From assembly GCA_023257255.1 (NCBI GenBank), contig JALRCR010000007.1:1-44556 (forward strand): 44,556 nt of DNA. Direction: 5' to 3'. The notes under the pieces are model-generated. The model saw only the letters and a program-made list of their open reading frames with translations, was not told the origin of the DNA and did no database searches. Position numbers and translations under genes: made by a program. Each line of letters begins with the position of its first letter. Within the stretch, counting starts at the first letter, position 1. The DNA comes from Gammaproteobacteria bacterium. GTDB lineage: Bacteria; Pseudomonadota; Gammaproteobacteria; Ga0077536. Positions 36,646 to 43,172 of this stretch are shown here, one piece after another.

Positions 36646-36664
36646 GGCGCTATCTTAGAGCGCC
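36646..36664. repeat. Palindrome GGCGCT-N7-AGCGCC upstream of the diguanylate cyclase gene
   Basis: GGCGCT (36646-36651) and AGCGCC (36659-36664) flank ATCTTAG. On the minus strand the centre reads TAAGAT, a possible -10 box 31-36 nt before the GGDEF gene, so the palindrome may be an operator over that promoter. No good -35 was seen. Confidence 0.4.
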
Positions 36665-36734
36665 AAACCCGTCGGCCGACAGCCCTGAGCAGAAATCGGT
36701 GCCTGAAAGCCGATTTAGATCCTGTCCTGACCAA

Positions 36735-36765
36735 TTGCGCGTGGCCAGCCCTCGCTGGCTATACT
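36735..36765 (+). promoter_or_regulatory. Candidate promoter of regBA
   Basis: A -10 box TATACT (36760-36765) in the context GGCTATACTCGCC, with a possible -35 TTGCGC (36735-36740) at a long 19-bp spacing. Transcription would start near 36772, about 20 nt before the TTG start of regB. The gltB promoter shows the same GGCTATACT core. Confidence 0.45.
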
Positions 36766-36792
36766 CGCCGCACCGCAGACAGGGTCGCCCCG

Positions 36793-38037
36793 TTGCACGT
36801 CGTTCTGAAATATCTGCTGCAACTTCGTTTGGTGCTGATCGCCGCCGAAGTGCTGGGTCTGGCGATCGTTGATCTGGCCTTTGGCATCCGCCTCGCGTGG
36901 CCAATAGTCGGCGGTGTGCTGGGTGTTTTGGCGGCTTTCAGCCTGTGGTCCTGGCAACGCTGGCGTGGGGTGCGCGATGTGCCCGCCGCCGAGTTTTTGC
37001 GCCAGTCAGCGGCCGATCTGCTGGCCTTGTCGCTGCTCATTTACTACACCGGCGGTCCGGTCAACCCGTTCATCTCGCTGTTCTTGTTGCCGATCGTGTT
37101 CGCTGCCGCGACCCTGCCGCTGCGGACCACCAGCGTGGTCGCGCTGATGGCCGGCGGCAGCTATACCGCGCTGATGTTCTTTTATCAGCCCCTTTCCAAC
37201 CACCAGCAGCACATGCACGGCATGGGCTTGCACCTGTGGGGTATGTGGTACGGCTTTCTGGTCAGTGCGGGCTGCGTGGCGCTGTTTGTGGCCCGCATCG
37301 CGCGCAGCCTGCGCCAGCGCGATCGGGATCTGGCGGCCGCCCGCGAGCAGGCGCTGGAGGCGGAGCGGGTGATCGCGCTCGGCACGCTGGCGGCCGGCAC
37401 CGCGCATGAACTGGGCACGCCGCTCGCCACCATCGCCATTCTGGCCAAGGATCTTGAAACCGACCTGCTCGGCCAACCCGCCCAGCACGCGGCGATGGTG
37501 ACGCTGCGCGCCCAGGTGGCGCGCTGCAAGGAGAGCCTGGCCCGTCTTGCCGCCGACGCCGGCGCCCTGCCGGCGGACAGCGGCCACCCGCAGGATGCCG
37601 AGCGCTTTCTCCGTGGTCTGATGGAGGAATGGCAGCGCAGCCGCCTGCCCGTGCAACTGGACACACGTTTTGACGGCCGCGGCACGCCGCCGCAAATCGT
37701 GGCTGACCGCACGTTGCGGCAGGCCTTGTTCAACGTGCTGAACAACGCGGCAGATGCGTCCGGTGCGCGGGTGGAAGTCACGGCCGGCTGGACCGAGGAT
37801 CTGCTCTGGCTGCAGGTGCGCGACGACGGGCCCGGGGTGGCCGAGACCGTGCGCGAGCGGATAGGCCGTGAAGTTGTCAGCACCAAGGGTGACCGCGGGA
37901 TGGGGCTTGGCCTTTATCTTGCGCAAAGCGTGCTGCGCCGGCTGGGCGGCACGGTCGAGTTTCTGCGCCCAAGCGACGGCGGGACGCTGGTGAATATCGA
38001 AATTCCGCTGCTGGCGCTGCGCGCGGTAGAGATCTGA
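36793..38037 (+). CDS. regB: Redox-sensing histidine kinase, RegB/PrrB/RoxS type
   Basis: A 414-residue membrane kinase. Six hydrophobic segments (about 8-165) are followed by the H-box GTLAAGTAHELGTPLATIAIL (His205) and the catalytic domain with NNAADAS, DDGPGV (344-348) and GMGLGLYLA. Two RegB hallmarks are visible: the quinone-site heptapeptide GGPVNPF (87-93) and a cysteine just after the H-box helix (Cys245 in VARCKESLARL), at the place of the redox-active cysteine. It likely senses the ubiquinone pool and phosphorylates the adjacent regulator. The start is TTG 36793 with AGGG 8 nt upstream; no in-frame ATG or GTG precedes it. Confidence 0.9.
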   Translation: MHVVLKYLLQLRLVLIAAEVLGLAIVDLAFGIRLAWPIVGGVLGVLAAFSLWSWQRWRGVRDVPAAEFLRQSAADLLALSLLIYYTGGPVNPFISLFLLPIVFAAATLPLRTTSVVALMAGGSYTALMFFYQPLSNHQQHMHGMGLHLWGMWYGFLVSAGCVALFVARIARSLRQRDRDLAAAREQALEAERVIALGTLAAGTAHELGTPLATIAILAKDLETDLLGQPAQHAAMVTLRAQVARCKESLARLAADAGALPADSGHPQDAERFLRGLMEEWQRSRLPVQLDTRFDGRGTPPQIVADRTLRQALFNVLNNAADASGARVEVTAGWTEDLLWLQVRDDGPGVAETVRERIGREVVSTKGDRGMGLGLYLAQSVLRRLGGTVEFLRPSDGGTLVNIEIPLLALRAVEI

Positions 38038-38038
38038 G

Positions 38039-38572
38039 ATGAACGACATCCTGCTTATTGATGACGACCCCACCCTGCTGTCCGTGATGGCGCAGGCGAT
38101 GGCGCGCCGCGGCCAACGCACCCTGCTGGCCAGCACCCCGGACCAAGCGCTGAGCCTGGGCGCAAGCGCCGGGGTCACCCGGGCCGTCCTTGATTTGCGG
38201 CTGGGCGAGAGCAGCGGGCTGCGGCTGATTGCGCCGCTCTTGCAAGAAAATCCCGGCCTGCGAATCGTGGTGCTGACCGGCTACGCCAGCATCGCCACGG
38301 CGGTCGAGGCGATCAAACTGGGCGCGCATCACTATCTGACTAAACCCGCCGACGTCGACGATATCCTCGGTGCCTTCGAGGACGGGGAGGGCGCCGCCGA
38401 GACGGCGGCGATCGACGACCGGCCTACCTCACTGGGGCGCGCCGAATGGGAGTACATCCAGCAGACCCTGCAGTCCTGCGATGGCAACGTCTCGGCAGCC
38501 GCCAAGCGCCTCGGCCTGCACCGACGCACGCTTCAGCGCAAGTTGCAGAAACGCCCGTCTGGCCTCAACTAA
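38039..38572 (+). CDS. regA: Response regulator, RegA/PrrA/ActR type
   Basis: A 177-residue regulator: receiver domain with acidic DDD (8-10), phosphoacceptor Asp52 (AVLDLRLGESSGL) and Lys in YLTKPAD. A short linker leads to a Fis-type helix-turn-helix (about 133-172: EYIQQTLQSCDGNVSAAAKRLGLHRRTLQRKL). This layout is that of RegA/PrrA. It starts one base after the regB stop. The linker and AAKRLGLHRRTLQRKLQK helix are very like known members, so DNA recognition should be similar; targets are not visible here. Confidence 0.92.
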   Translation: MNDILLIDDDPTLLSVMAQAMARRGQRTLLASTPDQALSLGASAGVTRAVLDLRLGESSGLRLIAPLLQENPGLRIVVLTGYASIATAVEAIKLGAHHYLTKPADVDDILGAFEDGEGAAETAAIDDRPTSLGRAEWEYIQQTLQSCDGNVSAAAKRLGLHRRTLQRKLQKRPSGLN

Positions 38573-38585
38573 AGAAGAGGGATTC

Positions 38586-39245
38586 ATGTCAGCCACTTTT
38601 CCCACCGCCCCGGGCTATCACGACCTCACGTGCTCCCTTGCACCGGGTGATGACGCCCGCTACACGCTGAAACTGCCGGCTGGCGACCTCACCGGCCTGC
38701 CGCTGGTGTTGGTATTGCACTACGGCGGCGAGCCAACAGGCTTCTACGGTCGCCCTTTACTTGAGATGCTGGTGGCTGCGGCCTGGCCGGAACTGCCGGC
38801 AATTTATCTGGCACCGGTGGCGCAAGGCGGAGACTGGCAGGTGCCGCGCAACCGTGACCTTGCCTTGCGGCTCCTTGATGAGACCGCGCGCGCCTATGGC
38901 GTTGCGGACGGACAGCGACTGCTCGTCGGTTACAGCATGGGGGCGATCGGGCTCTGGCATCTCCTGACGGAGGCGCCGGCTAGTGTTGCGGCGGCGATCG
39001 CCATGGCGGGTCCACCGCCGCCGCCAGATTACGTTGGCCGCGTGCCGGTTCATGCGATCAATTCCGATGCCGACCGTCTGTTCCCGATTAAGGCCACCAG
39101 CGAGGCCGTCGCGACACTGGCCGCGCAAGGCGCGCCCTGCGAGATCAGCGTGATTAGCGGCATCGATCACTTCAACGTCCCCGGCTTCAAGCCAGCGCTG
39201 GCGGCTCTTTTGCCGTGGCTACGGGCGCAACTGAAAATCGCCTGA
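38586..39245 (+). CDS. Phospholipase/carboxylesterase-type alpha/beta hydrolase
   Basis: A 219-residue cytoplasmic hydrolase. The nucleophile Ser117 lies in GYSMGA, an acidic residue near Asp161-163 in NSDADRLFP and His195 in GIDHFNVPGF complete the likely triad. LVLVLHYGGEP gives the oxyanion region. ATG 38586 has AAGAGGG upstream and sits 13 nt after regA, so it may be transcribed with regBA. Substrate is not evident. Confidence 0.82.
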   Translation: MSATFPTAPGYHDLTCSLAPGDDARYTLKLPAGDLTGLPLVLVLHYGGEPTGFYGRPLLEMLVAAAWPELPAIYLAPVAQGGDWQVPRNRDLALRLLDETARAYGVADGQRLLVGYSMGAIGLWHLLTEAPASVAAAIAMAGPPPPPDYVGRVPVHAINSDADRLFPIKATSEAVATLAAQGAPCEISVISGIDHFNVPGFKPALAALLPWLRAQLKIA

Positions 39246-39288
39246 GCGCAGCGCAGATGCCCCTGCGTGCGCGGGGGAAAATTTTCTT
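39246..39288 (+). terminator. Probable terminator after the esterase gene
   Basis: Stem GCGCA plus CGCAG (39246-39250, 39252-39256) pairs with CTGCG plus TGCGC (39263-39272); G39251 is bulged. A T-rich ATTTTCTT follows at 39281-39288, eight bases after the stem. It overlaps the stop of the esterase gene and isolates it from the speE leader. Confidence 0.4.
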
Positions 39289-39314
39289 GCAATCAAAGTC
39301 GAACCGTGTACATT
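39287..39314 (+). promoter_or_regulatory. Candidate sigma-70 promoter of speE-speD
   Basis: A -35 box TTGCAA (39287-39292), a 16-bp spacer and -10 TACATT (39309-39314) in the context GTGTACATTGCGC, close to the argS -10 context. Transcription would begin near 39321, leaving about 280 nt of leader before speE. Confidence 0.55.
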
Positions 39315-39330
39315 GCGCGCTCCGCAGCAG

Positions 39331-39480
39331 CCTGGGGGCTTTGTGAGTTGTTCCACTAAGAACACATCGTTGATGTTGAGGAGAGCCCTCCAGGTCTAGC
39401 GCCATCGTTATCTGCGGTGCGCCCGACTTGAAGGCGCACTCCTCGTGGTTGTTGTCACACACAATTTCACGCGAGGAATA
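39331..39480 (+). ncRNA. Structured cis-regulatory leader of speE (candidate novel riboswitch-like RNA)
   Basis: P1: CCTGG+GGGCT (39331-39340) pairs with AGCCC+CCAGG (39384-39388, 39390-39394), one bulged T. Inside P1 are P2 TGTTC/GAACA (39349-39353/39360-39364) and P3 CATC/GATG (39365-39368/39372-39375), forming a three-way junction. A further hairpin is GGTGCGCC/GGCGCACT (39416-39423/39433-39440). The anti-SD CCTCG (39441-39445) pairs with CGAGG (39472-39476), hiding the Shine-Dalgarno GAGGAA. The same anti-SD region, CTCCTC (39439-39444), is a perfect complement of GAGGAG (39378-39383) in the junction strand, so two exclusive states are possible. I do not recognise the fold as a known class; ligand is unknown, with S-adenosylmethionine or polyamines the natural guesses. 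Confidence 0.55.
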
Positions 39481-39488
39481 CCGGAGAG

Positions 39489-39593
39489 ATGGCCAACAAT
39501 TTGCCGAATCGGGGACTGTCCCCCCTTCAGCCTTCAGCGGGCCCGGCCCGCAACCCTTCTGAAATCGCGGCCCTGCTGGCCTTCGCGGCCTGA
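39489..39593 (+). CDS. Putative 34-residue leader peptide upstream of speE
   Basis: An open frame MANNLPNRGL... ending ...ALLAFAA, 34 codons, with Shine-Dalgarno GAGGAA (39473-39478) 10 nt before the ATG. Its TGA (39591-39593) lies 5 nt before the GTG start of speE, which has no Shine-Dalgarno of its own, so speE may depend on translation of this ORF by coupling. The coding part contains GGGGAC-T-GTCCCC and other GC-rich hairpins. The peptide is rich in Ala, Pro and Leu and matches nothing that I know; the role is inferred from position. Confidence 0.5.
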   Translation: MANNLPNRGLSPLQPSAGPARNPSEIAALLAFAA

Positions 39594-39598
39594 CGACC

Positions 39599-40462
39599 GT
39601 GGCGCAGCGTATTCAGGAAACCCTCTACGGCGACGAAGTCTTTCAAGGCTTCACCGCCGACGCCCATCTGTTCCACGGGCAGACGCCTTTCCAGACCGTC
39701 GACATCTACGCCAGCAAGCGCTGGGGCAAGGTGCTGGTCCTGGATGGCATTTTCCAGACCACCGAAAACGACGAATTCGTCTATCACGAGATGCTGACGC
39801 ACGTGCCGATGTTCGGCTGCGCCAAGCCGCGTCGCGTGATGATTGTCGGCGGCGGTGATGGCGGCATCCTGCGCGAAGTGCTCAAACACGATATTGAGCA
39901 CGTCGACATGGTCGAGATCGACCGCACCGTGGTGGAGTACTGCGTCGAGCAAATGCCCACGCTGAATAACGCCGGTGCCATCTACGAGGACCCGCGGGCC
40001 AGCCTCGTGATCGAAGATGCCTTCGAGTTCATGAAGCGCGAGCAGAACACCTACGACGTGATCCTCGTCGACTCCACCGACCCTATCGGGCCGGCTGAAG
40101 TGCTGTTCTCGCACACCTTCTACGACCTGTGCCGCAAGGCGCTGAACCCCGGCGGCGTCATTGCCCTGCAGGGCGGCGTACCGTTCCTGCAGCCGGACGA
40201 AGCGCCCGGCGTGATGAAACTGCTGCGCGGCCTGGGGCTTAAATCCCGCGTCTATCTCGCGGCGGTCCCGACGTACTACGGCAGCAGCATGTCGCTGGGC
40301 TATGCCAGCGACGACCTCGCCGCCATGACGCCGGATCTGGAAAACATACGCGCGCGTTTTGCGCGTTCGGGGGTGGAAACCCGTCATTACACGCCGGAGC
40401 TGCATGTAGCCAGCTTCGCGTTGCCACGTTGGCTTGAAGACACTACCGGGGGGTTGGCATGA
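39599..40462 (+). CDS. speE: Spermidine synthase (polyamine aminopropyltransferase)
   Basis: A 287-residue aminopropyltransferase that adds the aminopropyl group of decarboxylated SAM to putrescine. Motifs: TPFQTVDIYASKRWGKVLVLDG, ENDEFVYHEM, the dcSAM loop GGGDGG (84-89), EIDRTVVE, and the catalytic DSTDP (158-162). The start is GTG 39599: an in-frame stop lies upstream near 39559, and no ATG is available before the conserved ETLYGDEVFQ. No Shine-Dalgarno precedes it. It overlaps speD by ATGA, giving a two-gene spermidine operon. Confidence 0.95.
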   Translation: MAQRIQETLYGDEVFQGFTADAHLFHGQTPFQTVDIYASKRWGKVLVLDGIFQTTENDEFVYHEMLTHVPMFGCAKPRRVMIVGGGDGGILREVLKHDIEHVDMVEIDRTVVEYCVEQMPTLNNAGAIYEDPRASLVIEDAFEFMKREQNTYDVILVDSTDPIGPAEVLFSHTFYDLCRKALNPGGVIALQGGVPFLQPDEAPGVMKLLRGLGLKSRVYLAAVPTYYGSSMSLGYASDDLAAMTPDLENIRARFARSGVETRHYTPELHVASFALPRWLEDTTGGLA

Positions 40463-40875
40463 ACAACGAACAGCTGGACCACTTCAAATTCGGCGACGAC
40501 GGCGAACGCTATGCGGGCGACCATTTGCTGATCGAGTTCTGGGGTGCGACGCGCCTGACCGAACCGGAGTACATCTGCCAGGCGCTTGAGGACGGCGCGC
40601 GGATCGCCGGCGCGACGATCCTCCATTCGCACTATCACCACTTTGGTGAAGGCTCGGGCGTGAGCGGCGTGACGGTGCTGGCAGAAAGCCACATCAGCAT
40701 CCACACCTGGCCGGAAGTGGGCTATGCGGCGATCGACGTGTTCATGTGTGGGGACGCCAAGCCCATGGATTGTCTGGCGCTCCTGCAGGAACGCTTCAAT
40801 CCGGACACCGTGTCGGCCGAGAGCTTCCGCCGCGGCCGACTGATGCCCCAGATGCGCGCGCACCGCGTTGCCTGA
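40459..40875 (+). CDS. speD: S-adenosylmethionine decarboxylase proenzyme (pyruvoyl type)
   Basis: A 138-residue prokaryotic class 1 AdoMetDC that supplies the aminopropyl donor for SpeE. Self-cleavage is expected between Glu76 and Ser77 in LAESHISIHTWPE, turning Ser77 into the pyruvoyl cofactor. The surrounding HYHHFGEGSGVSGV and YAAIDVFMCGDA match the family, including the proton-donor cysteine. The length fits the short SpeH-like form (about 120-140 residues) rather than the 264-residue E. coli SpeD. The start overlaps the speE stop. Confidence 0.94.
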   Translation: MNNEQLDHFKFGDDGERYAGDHLLIEFWGATRLTEPEYICQALEDGARIAGATILHSHYHHFGEGSGVSGVTVLAESHISIHTWPEVGYAAIDVFMCGDAKPMDCLALLQERFNPDTVSAESFRRGRLMPQMRAHRVA

Positions 40876-40880
40876 GTAAA

Positions 40881-40932
40881 CGCCCGCCGGACCGGCGTCT
40901 GACGCTGGTCCGATGCGGGCGCGTTGCGCCCG
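40881..40932 (+). promoter_or_regulatory. Large hairpin with a competing hairpin after speD
   Basis: CGCCCGC-CGGACC (40881-40893) pairs with GGTCCG-AT-GCGGGCG (40907-40921), the AT being a bulge; inside, GCGT pairs with ACGC (40895-40898/40902-40905). The right arm can instead pair downstream as CGGGCGC-GTT-GCGCCCG (40916-40932). The two folds exclude each other. No U-tract follows either, so this is not a standard terminator. Confidence 0.6.
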
Positions 40933-40940
40933 ATCAAGCG

Positions 40941-40983
40941 CCTCTTCCCGATGACCGTCAGGCTCTGCCTCTTGCTCGGGAGG
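40941..40983 (+). promoter_or_regulatory. Stem that can hide the Shine-Dalgarno of the DUF4404 gene
   Basis: CCCGA (40947-40951) pairs with TCGGG (40976-40980) and CCT (40941-40943) with AGG (40981-40983), covering the Shine-Dalgarno GGGAGG (40978-40983) 9 nt before ATG 40993. Confidence 0.4.
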
Positions 40984-40992
40984 TAGCCCCTG

Positions 40993-41259
40993 ATGACGTC
41001 TGAAATCTGTCTTGCCCCTCGCCAGTTGGCTGCCCTGCGCGCGGAACTCGCTCGCCTGCACGAGGCGGGCGTCGACCTGCCGCCCACGCTGGCCGCCGTT
41101 GTGCGCGAAGTGGAGGCGACGTCTGTGGTCGCCGCTGGCCCCGACACCGACCAACTCGCCCGGCTGCGCGACCAGCTGACCGCCTTCGAAGCGGCCCATC
41201 CTCGCCTGACCGGCATCGCCAACGACCTGCTGATGCAACTCGCCGCGATCGGGATCTGA
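40993..41259 (+). CDS. DUF4404-family small protein
   Basis: An 88-residue, mostly helical, acidic protein. The N-terminal LAALRAELARLHEAG helix, then LPPTLAAVVREVEA, and the C-terminal LRDQLTAFEAAHPRLTGIANDLLMQLAAIGI match the DUF4404 pattern as I remember it (a FE-x-SHP-x-LT motif close to the C-terminus). The function is not known. It lies 117 nt after speD, behind two hairpins, with Shine-Dalgarno GGGAGG before the ATG, and is convergent with the luciferase-like gene. Confidence 0.75.
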   Translation: MTSEICLAPRQLAALRAELARLHEAGVDLPPTLAAVVREVEATSVVAAGPDTDQLARLRDQLTAFEAAHPRLTGIANDLLMQLAAIGI

Positions 41260-41286
41260 AAAAACAAACGGGCCCCGCAGGGCCCG
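41258..41286 (-). terminator. Intrinsic terminator of the luciferase-like gene
   Basis: On the minus strand CGGGCCC-TGCG-GGGCCCG (41269-41286) is followed by TTTGTTTTTT (41259-41268). This is a textbook terminator 22 nt after the stop of the luciferase-like gene. On the plus strand the A-run before the stem gives only weak function for the DUF4404 gene. Confidence 0.85.
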
Positions 41287-41307
41287 CTTGCTATCCCGAG
41301 CGCGCGA

Positions 41308-42423
41308 TCAGGCGGCGGCAGAAGCCTGCTTCGGCGGCGCTTCGGCCGTCCAGGTTCGCAGCACCGGCAGCACTTCGGCAGAGAACAGCTTCATGCTGCG
41401 TTCCACCACATCCATCGGGGTGCCGGCGAAGCGGAAGCAGCCCAGCACGCCGTAGGGGCCGAAGTAGTTCCAGCGTTCCTCGAACTTGCGCAGCATCTGA
41501 TCCGGCGTGCCCCAGATCTGCTGTTCCACATAGGCCTTGGCGATGTTTTCCTTGCCGGCGGCTTTCATCATGTCGACCGCGTCGCCGTAGGCCTTGTAGC
41601 CTTTGGCTTCCTTGTAATGGTCGCCCAGCATTTCATAGTGGTGCAGCACGGAGGCGCAGTAGCCGGCAATGTACTTCTCGGCGTTTTCACGCGCGCGCTT
41701 GCCGTCGTGGTCGCAAATGGTTATTTCGGTCAGCAAGGGCGGGCGCGGCGCGTAGCCGTGCAGCTTCTGGAACAGGGCCGCGTAGTCGTCGAGCTCCTGC
41801 TTCTGCTTTTCCGGCGCCTTGTAGTTGAAGGCCATCATCTGCACGCCAAGCTTGGCGGCCTGTTCGGCGGAGTCAGGGCTCATCGCGACCTGCGTGACGC
41901 GGGTCTTGCGCCATTCCTTGGACAGCGGCTCCGGCCGCAGCGGCGCTTCGGGCTGCTGATAGTGCTTGCCGTTGAGGGTAGGGAAGGTGCCGGTCTCAAG
42001 CGCCTGGATGATGACCGGCGAGGCTTCGTCGAAGCGTTCGCGGGAGTCGTCCATCGAAATGCCAAAGCGGTCGAACTCGCGGCGGGACAGCCCACGGCCG
42101 ATGCCGAGGATCGCCCGGCCGCCAGAGAGCTGGTCCAGAAGCGCGGCTTTTTCCGCGATGCGCAGCGGCTGGTCGTTCCAGGGAATGATGCAGGCGCCAG
42201 TTGCCAGCTTGATGCGCTGGGTCTTGCCCGCCAGATGGGCGAGGTAGACAAAGTTGTCCGGACAGAAGGAATAGTCTTCAAAGTGATGCTCGACGACCCA
42301 CAGATGGTCGTAATCGAGCTCGTCGGCCAGCACGCCGCAGCGCAGTTCCTGCGCGTACACCTCGGCGTCCGACATCCCCTCAAACATCCAGCTCTGCACG
42401 ACCTGAACAATACCGACTTCCAT
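41308..42423 (-). CDS. LLM-class flavin-dependent oxidoreductase
   Basis: A 371-residue luciferase-like TIM-barrel enzyme. The N-terminus MEVGIVQVVQSWMFEGMSDAEVYAQEL, WVVEHHFEDYSFCPDNFVYLAHLAGKTQRIKLATG and GGRAILGIGRGLSRREFDRFGISMDDSRERFDE are typical of bacterial luciferase-family alkanal/F420-dependent members. It binds FMN or F420; which one cannot be told by eye. It ends at a strong terminator and is divergent from the thioesterase gene across 259 bp with no clear promoter. The FrhB-like gene 1.7 kb away makes F420 worth considering. Confidence 0.85.
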   Translation of the reverse strand: MEVGIVQVVQSWMFEGMSDAEVYAQELRCGVLADELDYDHLWVVEHHFEDYSFCPDNFVYLAHLAGKTQRIKLATGACIIPWNDQPLRIAEKAALLDQLSGGRAILGIGRGLSRREFDRFGISMDDSRERFDEASPVIIQALETGTFPTLNGKHYQQPEAPLRPEPLSKEWRKTRVTQVAMSPDSAEQAAKLGVQMMAFNYKAPEKQKQELDDYAALFQKLHGYAPRPPLLTEITICDHDGKRARENAEKYIAGYCASVLHHYEMLGDHYKEAKGYKAYGDAVDMMKAAGKENIAKAYVEQQIWGTPDQMLRKFEERWNYFGPYGVLGCFRFAGTPMDVVERSMKLFSAEVLPVLRTWTAEAPPKQASAAA

Positions 42424-42682
42424 TAGTGACTCCCCTACAAAAGCTTGAACCCGGCGCGGGCGTTATTGGATTGGCCTGAAACACGCGACGCACGAGCCGT
42501 CGACGGGCGCAGGATGTCACCGAGTGTAGCGCCGGCAAGGCCTGCGCGCGATGCGCAAAACAGGGGAATTTCGGCGGGTTTTTGTGTTGCAGCGCGCCAA
42601 CTTGAAGACCAGCAGCCAATCGACACGAGCGGTCTTGATGCGGCACTCTGCGGGCCTCCGTTTGTGAACCCCAGAGCACCCC

Positions 42683-43162
42683 ATGAGCAGCAGCTATCCC
42701 GACCTTCACCTCACCGAAATGACCGTTCCCCGCGAGTGGCTGGACTACAACGACCACATGAATGTCGCCTACTACACGCTGGCCTTTGATAACGCCGGTG
42801 AGGAACTGCTCAAGTCCGCCGGCATGGGGCATGAGTACACGCAGACCACGCAGAATTCCTGGATGGTGCTCGAAGGCCACATCACCTACCAGAACGAGGC
42901 GCGCCTCGGCGACCTGCTGCTCATCAAATCCCGCGTGCTCGACTGCTCGACCAAGGCCGCGCATTTGTATCAGGAGATGTACCGGGGCGAGACGCTCCTT
43001 TCCACGCAGGAACAGCTGATGCTGCACGTCAGCCTCGCCACTCGCCGCACCTCGCCGTTTGAACCGGCGGTGCTCACCGCGCTTCAGGCCATGCAGGCCG
43101 CCCAGCAGGATTTGCCGCGACCCGAGTGGATCGGCCGGCGCATTGGCATCCGCCGCAGCTAA
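42683..43162 (+). CDS. Hotdog-fold acyl-CoA thioesterase
   Basis: A 159-residue hotdog protein of the 4-hydroxybenzoyl-CoA thioesterase/YbgC type. The conserved WLDYNDHMNVAYYTLAFDNA block carries the catalytic Asp24, and GHITYQNEARLGDLLLIKSRVLD and EQLMLHVSLATRRTSPF are the usual strands. It likely hydrolyses an acyl-CoA in the cytoplasm. It is followed 10 nt later by the SDR gene and is probably cotranscribed with it. Confidence 0.82.
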   Translation: MSSSYPDLHLTEMTVPREWLDYNDHMNVAYYTLAFDNAGEELLKSAGMGHEYTQTTQNSWMVLEGHITYQNEARLGDLLLIKSRVLDCSTKAAHLYQEMYRGETLLSTQEQLMLHVSLATRRTSPFEPAVLTALQAMQAAQQDLPRPEWIGRRIGIRRS

Positions 43163-43172
43163 GGAGTTCAGC

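Larger units (their letters stand above)
39246..39598 (+). other. 353-bp gap before speE: terminator, promoter, structured leader and leader ORF
   Basis: In order: hairpin with T-rich end (39246-39288), promoter candidate (39287-39314), branched RNA fold (39331-39394), hairpin (39416-39440), Shine-Dalgarno sequestering stem (39441-39476), and a 34-codon leader ORF (39489-39593) that stops 5 nt before the GTG of speE. Confidence 0.6.

Noticed and set aside
37006..38178. 390-codon minus-strand frame over regB
   Set aside because: Antisense shadow of a clear histidine kinase; no recognisable motifs.
39527..40405. 292-codon minus-strand frame over speE
   Set aside because: Antisense shadow of spermidine synthase.
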